Positions 9,174 to 19,200 of a stretch of DNA of 64,000 bases are shown here, one piece after another. Below the pieces are notes generated by a model. It saw only the letters and a program-made list of their open reading frames with translations, was not told the origin of the DNA and ran no database searches. The position numbers and the translations under genes were made by a program. This DNA comes from Bacteroidales bacterium. Its GTDB lineage: Bacteria; Bacteroidota; Bacteroidia; Bacteroidales; Bacteroidaceae. Position 1 is the first letter of the stretch, and each line of letters begins with the position of its first letter. Where the stretch lies: positions 1 through 64,000 of the forward strand of contig SFFB01000011.1 in NCBI GenBank assembly GCA_004557035.1. Direction: 5' to 3'.

Positions 9174-12100
9174 TCAGTTGATGCGGTAGCTGAAACAGTT
9201 TTTTTCGGCCAGATAGTCCACAAGTCGCTTGTCTACGCTGACGCGATGTGTGGTGCTCTTGAGGCTGAGCGGCTGTCTGCCACGAGCGGCCATAAGGCAG
9301 AGGCGCACTTCAGCTCCGGCGTCGGTGGAGGTGGCGGCTGTGAGGGTGTCGAGAAGTTCGGCGAGATCGGCCTCGGTGGCTTCTGAGAGGTAGACGCCGA
9401 CGGTGAGGCTGGTGACGAGGCGGTCTTTAACGTCGGAGAGGAAAGAGACGGAGCCGATGCGGAGGTCGAAGGCTGAGGGGTTCCAGCGCTGGGGCTCGAC
9501 GCGGGCATTGATGTAGACGAAGTTTTCGCCGGCAAAATAGCCTCGCCAGCGGGCCCACTCGTCGCCAAAAAGGGTGAAGGTACCGCTGCCGCTGTAGTCT
9601 TCAAGCCGCACACGGCCGTAGGGAAGGCCTTTTTTGGTCTGTCCCTCACGCTCTATGCCGACAATGCCGCCCAGGGTGACTTCTCGGCCGCCAAAGGGGG
9701 TGAGGTCGGCAAGGTCGGAGGCGTGGAAGGTGCAGACGTTGCCCACCACAACGGCGTATTCGTCCAAGGGATGGCCGGTGATGAACACGCCGACCATTTC
9801 TTTCTCGGCGGTGAGCCGTTGCAGGGCGCTCCACTCCCGGACGTCGGCACGGGGCACGGGGCGCGAGATGACGCTGTCGGCCATATCGCCAAAAAGACTG
9901 GCCGAGGCTTGGGCACGGTCGGCCTGATAGTTTTGGCCGAAACGGACGAGATCGTCAATGAAGGTGGTGCCTGTGGCTGAGGGCTCGACGTATTGCTCGC
10001 GGCGAAGGGGCGCAAGGCTGTCGAAGGCGCCGGCAAGGGCCAGGCTCTCGATGCATTTCTTGCCTACGGCCGAGAGATTGACGCGCTCGACGAAGTCGTA
10101 GATGTCTTTGAACTCTCCGCCACGGCTGCGCTCGGAGAGGATGGCTTCGACAGCCGAGACACCTACGCCCTTGATGGCGCCGAGACCGAAACGGATGTGG
10201 CCGGTGCGGTTGACACTGAACTTGACACGGCTCTCGTTGATGTCGGGGCCGAGGGTGTGGATGCCCAGCCGACGGCTCTCGTCCATAAGCTTGGTGATGG
10301 TCTTGATGTCGTCTTTGCTTCGGCTCATCACGCCGGCCATGTATTGGGCCGGATAGTTGGCCTTGAGGAAGGCGGTCTGATAGGCCACCCAAGAGTAGCA
10401 CGTGGCGTGGCTCTTGTTGAAGGCATAGGAGGCAAAGGCCCGCCAGTCTTCCCATATCTTCTCCAGCACCTTGGGGTCGTGGCCACGGGCCGTGCCACCT
10501 TCGATGAACTTGGGATACATGTGGTTGAGCTTGTCGATGAGCTTCTTGCCCATGGCCTTGCGCAAGGCGTCGCTCTCGCCACGGGTGAAGCCGGCTATCT
10601 CGCGCGAGAGCAGCATGACTTGCTCTTGATAGACGGTGATGCCGTAAGTGTCCTTGAGGTATTTCTCCATACACGGCAGGTCGTAGGTGATGGGGTCGAG
10701 GCCGTGTTTGCGCCGGATGAACTGGGGTATGTATTGCATCGGACCGGGACGGTAGAGGGCGTTCATGGCGATAAGGTCTTCGAAGGTGGAGGGGCGGAGT
10801 TCCATGAGGTAGCGCTGCATGCCGACCGACTCGAACTGGAAGGTGCCGATGGTGTTGCCGTCGCAATAGAGCTGATAGGTGGCGGGGTCGTTGATGTCGA
10901 TTTGGTCGATGTCGATGACCACGCCGAGGCTCTCGCGGATGTTTTGGACGGCTTCGCGGATGATGGAGAGGGTCTTGAGCCCGAGGAAGTCCATTTTGAT
11001 GAGTCCGGTCTCTTCGATGACTTTGCCTTCGTATTGGGTACAGGCCACCTTCTGGTTGGTCTCCTTGTCGAGGGCCGTGGACACGGGCACCCAGTCGGAA
11101 ATGGGGTCGCGACAGATGATGAAGCCGCAGGCGTGGACGCCGGTGTTGCGCACGTTGCCTTCGAGCATCTTGGCGTAACGGATGGTGTCGTGGAGGATGG
11201 GGTCGGGAGAAACCTCGGCCTGGGCCAATAGAGGAATGGCGGCAATGGCGTTTTTGAGGTTCATTTTGGGCGTTTTGCCGTCGGGGCCTTCGGGGAGCTT
11301 GTCGGGGATGGCATTGCAAAGGCGGTCGGTGACGTCGCGAGGGAGTTTTTGCACACGGGCCACGTCTTTGATGGCGGAACGGGTGGCCATGGTGCCGTAG
11401 GTGATGATGTGGGCACAGTTTTCGGCGTGGTATTTGTCGGTGACCCACGCCAAGACGCGGCCACGGCCATCGTCGTCGAAGTCTACGTCGATATCGGGCA
11501 GGGAGATGCGGTCGGGGTTGAGGAAGCGCTCAAAAAGGAGGTCGTATTTGATGGGGTCAATCTGGGTGATGCCCAGACAATAGGCCACGGCACTACCGGC
11601 AGCCGAACCACGACCGGGGCCCACGGAGACATCGAGCTGCTCACGGGCGGCACGGATATAGTCTTGAACGATGAGGAAGTAGCCGGGGAAGCCCATGGTC
11701 TTCATGATGTGGAGCTCGAAGTTGATGCGCTCTTTGACTTCGTCGCTCAGGGGTGTACCGTAGCGGCGCTCAGCGCCTTCGTAAGCGAGCTTGCCGAGAT
11801 AGTCGGCTTCGAGCTTGATGCGATAGAGCTTGTCTATGCCGCCGAGCTTCTTGATTTTGCTTTCGGCATCTTCACGGCTGAGCACTTCACGGCCGTTTTC
11901 GTCGCGGGTGAATTCCTGGAAAATGTCTTCGTCGGTATAGCGTTCGCGATAGCCGGCTTCGGTGCCAAAATCGGCGGGGATGTCGAAGTTGGGCATGATG
12001 GGGCCGTGGTCGATGGTGTAGGCTTCGATTTTTGAAGCCACTTCCATGGTGCCGGCCAGGGCTTCGGGACAGTCGGCAAAAACGGCGTTCATCTCGGCTT

Positions 12101-13037
12101 GGGTCTTAAACCACTCTTGCTTGGTATAGAGCATACGGGTGGGGTCGTCGAGGTCTTTGCCGGTGGAGAGGCAGATGAGACGGTCGTGGGCTTCGCCGTG
12201 CACTTCGTCGACAAAATGGCAGTCGTTGGTGCAGACAAGTTTGACGCCGGTCTCGGCGGCGAGGCGCATGATCTGGGCGTTGACTTTTTGCTGTATGGGA
12301 TAGGTCTCGCGATTGGCGCGGATGTGGGGGTTGGTCACTTCGTGGCGTTGCATCTCAAGGTAGTAGTCTTCGCCAAAAACGCGTTTGAACCACAACACGG
12401 CTTCGCGGGCTTCTTCGTAGCTGCCGTTAATGAGTTTCTGCGGTATTTCGCCGCCGAGGCAGGCCGAGCAGACGATGAGGCCTTCGTGGAAACGCTCGAG
12501 GTCGGCGTGGTCGGTGCGTGGACGCATATAGAAGCCGTCTACCCAAGCGCGAGAGACGAGCTTGACGAGGTTGTGATAGCCGGTGGCGTTTTTGGCCAAG
12601 ACCACGAGGTGCCAGCCGGACTGGTCGGTCTTGATTTCGTGGAGCGACTTGTCGCCGCGACGGGCCACATACATTTCGCAACCATAGATGGGCATGAAGT
12701 CCAACACGGCTTGGTTTTTGGCCACAGCCTTTTGGGTGGCGGCTACGAGTTCGTCGTGGCTCATTGCGGCTTCGGGGGCGCCGGCTTCGGGGGTGAATGT
12801 GCCGTCGGCGAGGGCTGCGAGTCGCTCTTGGGCAGCCTTGAGTGCACCTTTGGCTTTACCCTTCACCTTGTCCACATAGTTGGCAAACTCTTTGATGCCC
12901 ATCATGTTGCCGTGGTCGGTGACGGCCATGGCTTTCATCCCGTCGGCGAGAGCTTTGTCGACAAGGGCCGGAATGGCGGCTTGACCGTCGAGGACGGAAT
13001 ATTGAGTATGGACGTGAAGGTGTACGTATGGTTGCAT
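9174..13037 (-). CDS. dnaE: DNA polymerase III subunit alpha
   Basis: A 1287-residue replicative polymerase catalytic subunit. The N-terminal PHP domain starts at once (HLHVHTQYSVLDG at about residues 6-18, then DHGNMMG). The catalytic palm carries the LPDIDVDF aspartates near residues 508-516. A helix-hairpin-helix region follows, and a C-terminal OB fold sits around residues 1115-1165 (TLGGIVGIEREGQTKKG). No 3'-5' exonuclease domain is present, as expected for DnaE rather than PolC. The start is set by the conserved PHP N-terminus. Several long antisense frames here come from codon bias and are not genes. Confidence 0.97.
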   Translation of the reverse strand: MQPYVHLHVHTQYSVLDGQAAIPALVDKALADGMKAMAVTDHGNMMGIKEFANYVDKVKGKAKGALKAAQERLAALADGTFTPEAGAPEAAMSHDELVAATQKAVAKNQAVLDFMPIYGCEMYVARRGDKSLHEIKTDQSGWHLVVLAKNATGYHNLVKLVSRAWVDGFYMRPRTDHADLERFHEGLIVCSACLGGEIPQKLINGSYEEAREAVLWFKRVFGEDYYLEMQRHEVTNPHIRANRETYPIQQKVNAQIMRLAAETGVKLVCTNDCHFVDEVHGEAHDRLICLSTGKDLDDPTRMLYTKQEWFKTQAEMNAVFADCPEALAGTMEVASKIEAYTIDHGPIMPNFDIPADFGTEAGYRERYTDEDIFQEFTRDENGREVLSREDAESKIKKLGGIDKLYRIKLEADYLGKLAYEGAERRYGTPLSDEVKERINFELHIMKTMGFPGYFLIVQDYIRAAREQLDVSVGPGRGSAAGSAVAYCLGITQIDPIKYDLLFERFLNPDRISLPDIDVDFDDDGRGRVLAWVTDKYHAENCAHIITYGTMATRSAIKDVARVQKLPRDVTDRLCNAIPDKLPEGPDGKTPKMNLKNAIAAIPLLAQAEVSPDPILHDTIRYAKMLEGNVRNTGVHACGFIICRDPISDWVPVSTALDKETNQKVACTQYEGKVIEETGLIKMDFLGLKTLSIIREAVQNIRESLGVVIDIDQIDINDPATYQLYCDGNTIGTFQFESVGMQRYLMELRPSTFEDLIAMNALYRPGPMQYIPQFIRRKHGLDPITYDLPCMEKYLKDTYGITVYQEQVMLLSREIAGFTRGESDALRKAMGKKLIDKLNHMYPKFIEGGTARGHDPKVLEKIWEDWRAFASYAFNKSHATCYSWVAYQTAFLKANYPAQYMAGVMSRSKDDIKTITKLMDESRRLGIHTLGPDINESRVKFSVNRTGHIRFGLGAIKGVGVSAVEAILSERSRGGEFKDIYDFVERVNLSAVGKKCIESLALAGAFDSLAPLRREQYVEPSATGTTFIDDLVRFGQNYQADRAQASASLFGDMADSVISRPVPRADVREWSALQRLTAEKEMVGVFITGHPLDEYAVVVGNVCTFHASDLADLTPFGGREVTLGGIVGIEREGQTKKGLPYGRVRLEDYSGSGTFTLFGDEWARWRGYFAGENFVYINARVEPQRWNPSAFDLRIGSVSFLSDVKDRLVTSLTVGVYLSEATEADLAELLDTLTAATSTDAGAEVRLCLMAARGRQPLSLKSTTHRVSVDKRLVDYLAEKNCFSYRIN

Positions 13038-13106
13038 AGATGGTGATGTTTTGCGAGGATTTTATGTGGGGGAAGGATGTAGAGGGATGAGGAGCGACCA
13101 CCTATT

Positions 13107-13204
13107 GTGCCGACCTTACAGGCCGGATTTTAGAGGTGTGCTCTATACCCGGGCCTAACGACCCGGGCTGATATGTCGCGCCCTTACAGGGCTTGCCGGG
13201 CCGC
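13107..13204 (+). repeat. R1 three-hairpin repeat, copy a
   Basis: Order of modules: GTGCCGACCTTACAGGCCGG hairpin, AT-richer spacer, CCCGGGCCTAACGACCCGGG hairpin, then GCCCTTACAGGGC hairpin and the GGCCGC end. It lies upstream of dnaE. It is the first of three copies in this gap, followed at 13205-13257 by an extra hairpin-rich stretch and then an inverted copy. Confidence 0.9.
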
Positions 13205-13257
13205 AAATATTTTTTCGGTTTTGCCGGTTCGTAGCCCCGGGGCGTTAGGGATTGTGA

Positions 13258-13352
13258 GCGGCCCGGCAAGCCCTAAAGGGGCGTTACATACTAGCCCAGG
13301 TCGAAGGCCTGGGTAAATATGGCCTCCCATTTCCGGCCTGAAGGGTCGGCAC
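13258..13352 (-). repeat. R1 three-hairpin repeat, copy b (inverted)
   Basis: Minus-orientation copy. Its middle hairpin has the A/T version (CCCAGG...CCTGGG) with a shorter loop. It forms an inverted pair with the copy at 13397-13492 across a 44-bp AT-rich linker that contains TTATCAATAT. Confidence 0.88.
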
Positions 13353-13396
13353 ACCAAGCGTTTCGTTATCAATATTTCATTTTCATTCCCCTTATT

Positions 13397-13492
13397 GTGC
13401 CGACCTTACAGGCCGGAATTAGAGGCCCATTTCTAACCCAGGCCTTCGACCTGGGCTGTTATGTGGCGCCCTTGCAGGGCTTGCTTGGCCGC
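13397..13492 (+). repeat. R1 three-hairpin repeat, copy c
   Basis: Plus-orientation copy with middle hairpin CCCAGGCCTTCGACCTGGG, right arm of the inverted pair. It ends in GGCCGC and runs straight into the octamer microsatellite. Together copies a-c explain most of the 534-bp gap between dnaE and the ThiE-ThiC gene. Confidence 0.9.
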
Positions 13493-13500
13493 TAAATTCT

Positions 13501-13560
13501 TTTTGTCTCTTTGTCTCTTTGTCTCTTTGTCTCTTTGTCTTTTTGACTCTTTGACTCTCT
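13501..13560. repeat. Octamer microsatellite (TTTGTCTC, about 4-5 units)
   Basis: Perfect TTTGTCTC units followed by degenerate TTTGACTC units, 12 bp before the stop codon end of the ThiE-ThiC gene and directly after an R1 copy. The same octamer follows the R1-like element at the window start, so the two seem linked. Confidence 0.85.
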
Positions 13561-13571
13561 TTCAAAAAAAA

Positions 13572-15878
13572 CTACCCCTCTTCACATTCTCCCAATCTAC
13601 GCGAAATACGCATGGCACAAAAGTTGGGGCCGCACATGGTACAAAATTCTCCGTTTTCGTAATGCGCGTCTTTGTAGTATTGATAGGAAAGTTCAGGGTC
13701 GAGACTGAGGTTGAATTGGTCTTTCCAACGGAATTCATAACGAGCCTTTGAGAGAGCGTCGTCTCTGAGTTGGGCTCCGGGATGCCCCTTGGCCAAGTCG
13801 GCGGCATGGGCTGCTATCTTGTAGGTAACCACACCTGTGCGCACGTCTTCACGACCTGGCAGGGCGAGGTGCTCTTTGGGCGTGACGTAGCAGAGCATGG
13901 CCGTGCCGAGGGCAGCAATCTGGGCGGCACCGATTGCCGAGGTGATGTGGTCGTAGCCGGGGGCAATGTCGGTGACGAGCGGACCGAGGGTGTAAAAAGG
14001 TGCTTCGTGGCACTTCTCCATCTGCCTCGCCACGTTTTCGGCAATCTTGTGCATGGGCACATGGCCGGGGCCTTCGATAAAAGCTTGAACATCTTTGGCC
14101 CAAGCACGCTGCACGAGTTCGCCCATCGTGTCGAGTTCGGCAAACTGGGCGGCGTCGTTGGCGTCGTAGATGGAGCCCGGACGCAGACCGTCACCAAGAC
14201 TGATGGCTACGTCGTAAGCGGCACAAATATCGCAGATGTCGTCAAAATGCTCGTAAAGGAAGCTCTCACGGTCGTGCTTGATGCACCACTCGGAGATAAT
14301 CGAACCGCCACGGCTCACCATCCCCGTCTTGCGACCTTGTGAGAGATGAATGTTTTGCCGGCGTATGCCGCAATGGATGGTGAAATAGTCCACGCCTTGC
14401 TCACACTGCTCGATGAGGGTGTCGCGATAAAGTTCCCAGGTGAGGTCTTCGGCCTTACCTTTCACCTTCTCCATGGCTTGATACATCGGCACCGTGCCTA
14501 CGGGAACGGGACAGTTGCGCACAATCCATTCGCGCGTCTCGTGTATGTTGTCGCCGGTGGAGAGGTCCATCAGCGTGTCGCCTCCCCATTTGCAGCTCCA
14601 CACGGCTTTCTCCACCTCCTCGTCAATGCCCGACGTAGTAGCCGAGTTGCCAATGTTGGTGTTGATTTTCACGAGAAAGTTGCGTCCGATAATCATCGGT
14701 TCGGCTTCGGGGTGGTTGATGTTGGCAGGCAAAGCGGCACGTCCGGCGGCGATTTCGTCGCGCACAAATTCGGGAGTGATGTGGGTGGCGATGCCCAGTT
14801 CGGCGGCATTCATGTTTTCTCTGATGGCCACATACTCCATCTCGGGGGTGATGATGCCCTGCTTGGCATAGGCCATCTGGGTGATGCGGGCACCGGCTTT
14901 GGCCCGATAAGGCAACGGGGCATGACCAAAGCGTAGATGGTCGAGGTCGCGATTGGCCAACCGCTCACGGCAATATTCAGAGGTGAAAGCCGGCAGACGC
15001 TCCACGTCGCCGCGGTCGGTAATCCACTTCTCACGCAGTCGCGGCAGACCTTTCTTCAAATCAATTTCGGCTTTGGGGTCGCTGTAGGGTCCGGAAGTGT
15101 CGTAAATATATACGGGGTCGTTGGGCGAGAAATGCTTTTCGCCGTTCTTGTCTTTGGTCACCGTCGGGGTGAGCGTCACGAGACGCATACCCACACGGAT
15201 TTCGGGGAAGAGCTTTCCCGGCATATACACCTTCTCACTCGAGGGATAGGTGATTTTCATTTTGTTTTCCATACCAATGGCGGCCATAGCGTCTGCCGGA
15301 CTCTTGGCTCGACAAATACAACCGCTCACGGCGATACCGTCTATACCCGTGGCCATCAGTGCCTTCACGTCGGAAGCCTCAATGCCGCCAATGGCACAAA
15401 TGGGCACGTTGATGCCTTCACGAAACACCTCGTCCATGATTTGACGATAGCCCTCAAGGCCGAGCAAAGGTGAGAGTTTTTCTTTTGTGGTGGTGTAGCG
15501 AAACGGCCCGAGCCCGATGTAGTCGGCCGAGGCGCGATGGAGGCGGCGAATGTCATCGATGGTATTGGCCGTGCCGCCAATGAGAAAACCTTCGCCGAGC
15601 ACTTGCCGCGCTTCGTCTACGGGCATATCGTTTTTGCCCAAATGCACACCATCGGCCTCAATTTCCTTCACCAAAGCCACACGGTCGTCTATGACAAACG
15701 TGGCGTCAACAGCCCGACAAGCGGCTTTAAGCCTCAATGCGATGGGTTTCATCTCTTCGTCGGTCGCCTCTTTCATGCGGAGTTGTATCCAGCGGCAACC
15801 GCCCTCGAGGGCAGCCATAGCCGATGCTTCATAGGTGAGTGTGGACGTGTGGTGGGTGATAAACTGAATGGGTATCAT
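13572..15878 (-). CDS. thiEC: Thiamine-phosphate synthase / HMP-phosphate synthase fusion (ThiE-ThiC)
   Basis: A single 768-residue frame joins two thiamin enzymes. Residues about 1-205 are ThiE, which couples HMP-PP and thiazole phosphate (QLRMKEAT, DRVALVKEIEADGVHLG, GGTANT, GLGPFRYT). Residues about 208-768 are ThiC, the radical-SAM enzyme converting aminoimidazole ribotide to HMP-P (FPEIRVGMR, NTNIGNSA, HCGIRRQNIHL, PGHVPMH). The C-terminal cluster motif CTMCGPNFC is intact. No stop or frameshift separates the halves; an in-frame Met at the junction (ENKMKITYPSSEK) could allow internal initiation. The usual neighbours thiG/thiH/thiF are absent from the window. Confidence 0.9.
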   Translation of the reverse strand: MIPIQFITHHTSTLTYEASAMAALEGGCRWIQLRMKEATDEEMKPIALRLKAACRAVDATFVIDDRVALVKEIEADGVHLGKNDMPVDEARQVLGEGFLIGGTANTIDDIRRLHRASADYIGLGPFRYTTTKEKLSPLLGLEGYRQIMDEVFREGINVPICAIGGIEASDVKALMATGIDGIAVSGCICRAKSPADAMAAIGMENKMKITYPSSEKVYMPGKLFPEIRVGMRLVTLTPTVTKDKNGEKHFSPNDPVYIYDTSGPYSDPKAEIDLKKGLPRLREKWITDRGDVERLPAFTSEYCRERLANRDLDHLRFGHAPLPYRAKAGARITQMAYAKQGIITPEMEYVAIRENMNAAELGIATHITPEFVRDEIAAGRAALPANINHPEAEPMIIGRNFLVKINTNIGNSATTSGIDEEVEKAVWSCKWGGDTLMDLSTGDNIHETREWIVRNCPVPVGTVPMYQAMEKVKGKAEDLTWELYRDTLIEQCEQGVDYFTIHCGIRRQNIHLSQGRKTGMVSRGGSIISEWCIKHDRESFLYEHFDDICDICAAYDVAISLGDGLRPGSIYDANDAAQFAELDTMGELVQRAWAKDVQAFIEGPGHVPMHKIAENVARQMEKCHEAPFYTLGPLVTDIAPGYDHITSAIGAAQIAALGTAMLCYVTPKEHLALPGREDVRTGVVTYKIAAHAADLAKGHPGAQLRDDALSKARYEFRWKDQFNLSLDPELSYQYYKDAHYENGEFCTMCGPNFCAMRISRRLGECEEG

Positions 15879-15955
15879 AGCCGTATGAGTGATTGCTCTG
15901 CGAAGTTACAAAGCCACGGCGGATTGGCCAATAAAACGTTGGATAATTATTTCAA

Positions 15956-16056
15956 CTCCCCTACCCTGCGCCGAGCTAACCTCGGTCTTGGTCCCGGCTT
16001 TCTACAATCTCCGGACAATGCCTGCTCGTTGGTGGGCTTAGGCACTTCTCCCCAAC
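15956..16056 (-). promoter_or_regulatory. Possible degenerate TPP-riboswitch-like leader
   Basis: On the minus strand, about 80 nt before the ThiE-ThiC start, the 3' part (GGACC, then a CCGAG-GTTAG-CTCGG hairpin followed directly by CGCAGGG) resembles the 3' half of TPP riboswitches. The 5' part has GGGG and a TGCCT/AGGCA stem, but the usual CUGAGA is only GGAGA. It could be a diverged TPP switch, another structured leader, or chance. The gene context is what makes it worth listing. Confidence 0.3.
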
Positions 16057-16144
16057 TTTTGTTCGTTGGTTGGCAAAAATGGCAAACTGGCATAAAACGG
16101 CACGCATTTTTTCTCTCATTCTCAAAGTCTTTCATCAAAATAAT

Positions 16145-16152
16145 ATACTTTT
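16145..16152 (+). promoter_or_regulatory. Candidate -7 box for the CotH-family gene
   Basis: TACTTTTG matches TAnnTTTG about 75 bp before the start codon. No clear TTTG was seen at the expected upstream distance, so this is only a weak promoter call. The 349-bp gap 15879-16227 otherwise holds the possible riboswitch on the other strand. Confidence 0.3.
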
Positions 16153-16227
16153 GCATTAACAACCTTAATCTGCTTTTTGCAATATCTACCATAATCTATG
16201 CGCTAAGCATTCTACATTTTGCTTGAT

Positions 16228-19200
16228 ATGAAAAAATCTCTACGCAATTGGCTTTTCATGGTGGTGACTGAGTTTTCGCTCGGGCTTTCGGCTCAAACAG
16301 ACAGTCAACCGCTTTTCGTGCATTTGGCCGACGGCTCGCTGGATGTCTTTCCGGCAGCCTCCATTAAGCGTTACGCCCAGACATCCGACTGTCTCCACGT
16401 CACGTTGACAAACGACTCTGTGGTGGGTTACGCACTGACCGATGTGGCCCAAACGAGTCTTGAAGCTCCCGCCAATCTGCCGGTTTTCACTTCGTTCAAA
16501 TTCAACAACAAATACAACGACCAAGTCTATACCGACGTCATAGCCACGCTCGAAAACGACTCGACTGTGACGGCCGTGGTGCCGGCCATAGGCAAACGAC
16601 TGACGCCGTCGTTCCAGACCAGCGACGCCTTGTGCCGGGTCTTTCTCGACGGCAAAGTGCAGACGAGCAAAGTGTCGCGACCGCGTTTCGACCACGACCT
16701 TGTCTACACGCTCGGTCGTGAAGGTTGGCGGCAGTTGTCTTTTGTCAAAACCAAAGACGAAGTGTGGTCACCCCCCGGCGATGACGAGACGGTCACGCCC
16801 ATCTCCCTCACCGTCGACATGCTCTCGACCAATGCCCCGTCAAACAAAGAAGATGAAGAGGGATTGGCCATGATGCTCGACGGCAACATTTCCACTTATT
16901 TTCATTCCACATGGGGCTCGGGCGACTATGAAAAACTCCCCACTGACGAGTGTCCGTATGTGCAAGTTGATCTCAATGAGGCCATAGACCATCTGCAATT
17001 CTCCTACACCACCCGTCATGATAACGCGCGCTATCCAATGGGATGGGCCATACAAGCATCGGCCGACGGCACCACATGGACCGAAGCTGCCACCATCACA
17101 TCGGGACTGCCCACAACCATCAGCACCGCCTACACCTCTCCAACCATCGACCTTGGCGCCTCATACAACCACCTGCGCTTTGTGCAGACTTACACGAATT
17201 ATAAAAACTATCTTGCCTTGGCTGAATTTTCGCTCAGCCAAGTGGTTGTCAACGAGACCGGCAGCGACGAACCCGTGCTCATCAGTCCGGCAGAGTGGCA
17301 ATATTCATGGATGCCCTACGGCCGTGAAGTGACGGTGAAAACAACTTGGCCCACCGACACGGCCACTATGGTACCGAAAATCTATGTCGACGTGGAAAAC
17401 GGCGAAATGATTACGAGCAAAGAGGTTTACCTGCGCGCCTGGCTCACCATCGACGGCGCCGGCATATGGCCCGATCTCACCGACAGCATCAGCATACGCG
17501 GCCGAGGCAACACCAGCTGGAACAGCAACCCTTACGACAAAAATCCCTATCGCATCAAGTTCGACGTCAAGCGCAAGCCTTTCGGCCTCACCGCCGGCAA
17601 GAGCTGGGTGCTTCTGGCCAACAAGCAGACGGGCTCGATGATGACCAATGCCGTGGCCATGAAAGTGGCCAATCTGGCTGGTGCAGAGGCCGCCAACGAC
17701 ATGATACCCGTCGAACTTTATCTCAACGGTGAATATCGCGGCAGCTACAACTTCACCCAGCAGGTGGGCTTCTCCAACAACAGCATCGACCTGCCCGACG
17801 AGAGCGACGCCGTCCTCCTCGAACTCGACACGTATTCCGACCCCGGCAAATTCTATGACACCAGCTTTAATCTGCCGGTCAACATCAAAGAGCCCGATTT
17901 TGAGAAAATTCCCGATGCCGAGCGCCAAGCACTCATCCAAGACGACTGGAACGCCTTCTCTGCTCTCGTGGCCGGCGGCACCGACGCCTATGCCGACCGT
18001 CTCAACGTCGACGCTTTCGCCCGCTTCTGGTTTGTCAACGACTACGTGCTCAATATGGAGCCGGGCCATCCCAAGAGCACCTTCCTCTATCGCGAAGACC
18101 TCCTGGCCCTCCACAGCACCTACACCTTCGGTCCCGTCTGGGATTTCGACTGGGCCTATGGCTATGACGGTTCACGCACTTATTGCCAGTCGGGTGCCAC
18201 CAAAAACGTCATCTCAAACCTCGCGTCTTCGGCCGGCGGCCTCTTCTTTGACGCGATGCGCTCCAACAGCGAACTCGTCAAACGGGCCTACTATCGTGTG
18301 TGGAAAGACTTTATGGAAAACCACCACCAAGAAGTCATTGAGTTTGTCGACGACTATCTTGCCTTTGCCAACCCCTCCTACCTGCACAATGCAGAGAAGT
18401 GGAGCGACGGTAGCAGCTATGCCACCAATGCCGCCAATATGAAGTCGTGGCTCAACGAGCGCTCGGCCTATCTCTATGCCAACCTCGACTCTTATGCCGA
18501 CGACGACGTTTGGGTGCCCACCTCCGGCGATGTCAATGGTGACGGCTTCGTCACCGTGGCCGATGCCGTCTGTGTGGCCAATCATATTCTGGGTCTGGAA
18601 AACGAAAGTTTCAACGAAACTCAAGCCGATGCCGATGCTTCGGGTGAGATTGACGTGAACGATATTGTCTATGTGGTATCAATGGCTCTGCGTCAGTCGT
18701 CATTGGCCACGGCCGGCTACAACGTGCAACGCGCTGCGGCCTCTCTGCGACTGAGTCCCTTCACGGCTTCTGCAGGCTATGCCACACAGCTCGACCTGAC
18801 CATTGCCACCGACTCGGCCTCCTGCTATGCTGCGGCTCAATTTGAAGTGGTGGTGCCCGACGGCATGACGCTCACCAACGCCGCTGCCGATGACGTGCCT
18901 TGCCGTGTCTCCTTCAGCCAACTCTCCGACGGTCGCTATCGCGTGGCACTCTATGCTCAGAATGGCCGCACTCTCCCCACCGAAGGCCTTGACGTGGCTC
19001 TGACACTCCAAGCCGAAAACTACATTCCCCAACCGCTTCGCGTGGTGAGCATCGACGGCGGCCGTATGGCCACAGCCAAGGGTGAAGACCAAAGACTTTC
19101 GCCTCGCTCCGTCACCTTCGACATGGCCACCACCGGCATCAATATCGGCGAAGCCGTAGTGACTGAAGGCGGCAACGGACTCACCATCAAGAGCGACAAA

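Noticed and set aside
9993..11231. A 412-residue open frame antisense to dnaE, and similar long antisense frames at 438-1646 and 9955-11448
   Set aside because: They lie wholly inside strongly supported genes on the other frame or strand, have low-complexity composition caused by GC-rich codon use, and show no family motifs.
15956..16056. tRNA gene in the leader of the thiamin gene
   Set aside because: GCCGAGCTAAC resembles a D-arm, but no acceptor stem, anticodon arm or T-arm GTTCGA fits around it on either strand.
15956..16056. Cobalamin riboswitch in the leader of the thiamin gene
   Set aside because: A B12-box-like AAGCCGGGACC is present, but the rest of the core does not match, and the downstream gene is for thiamin.
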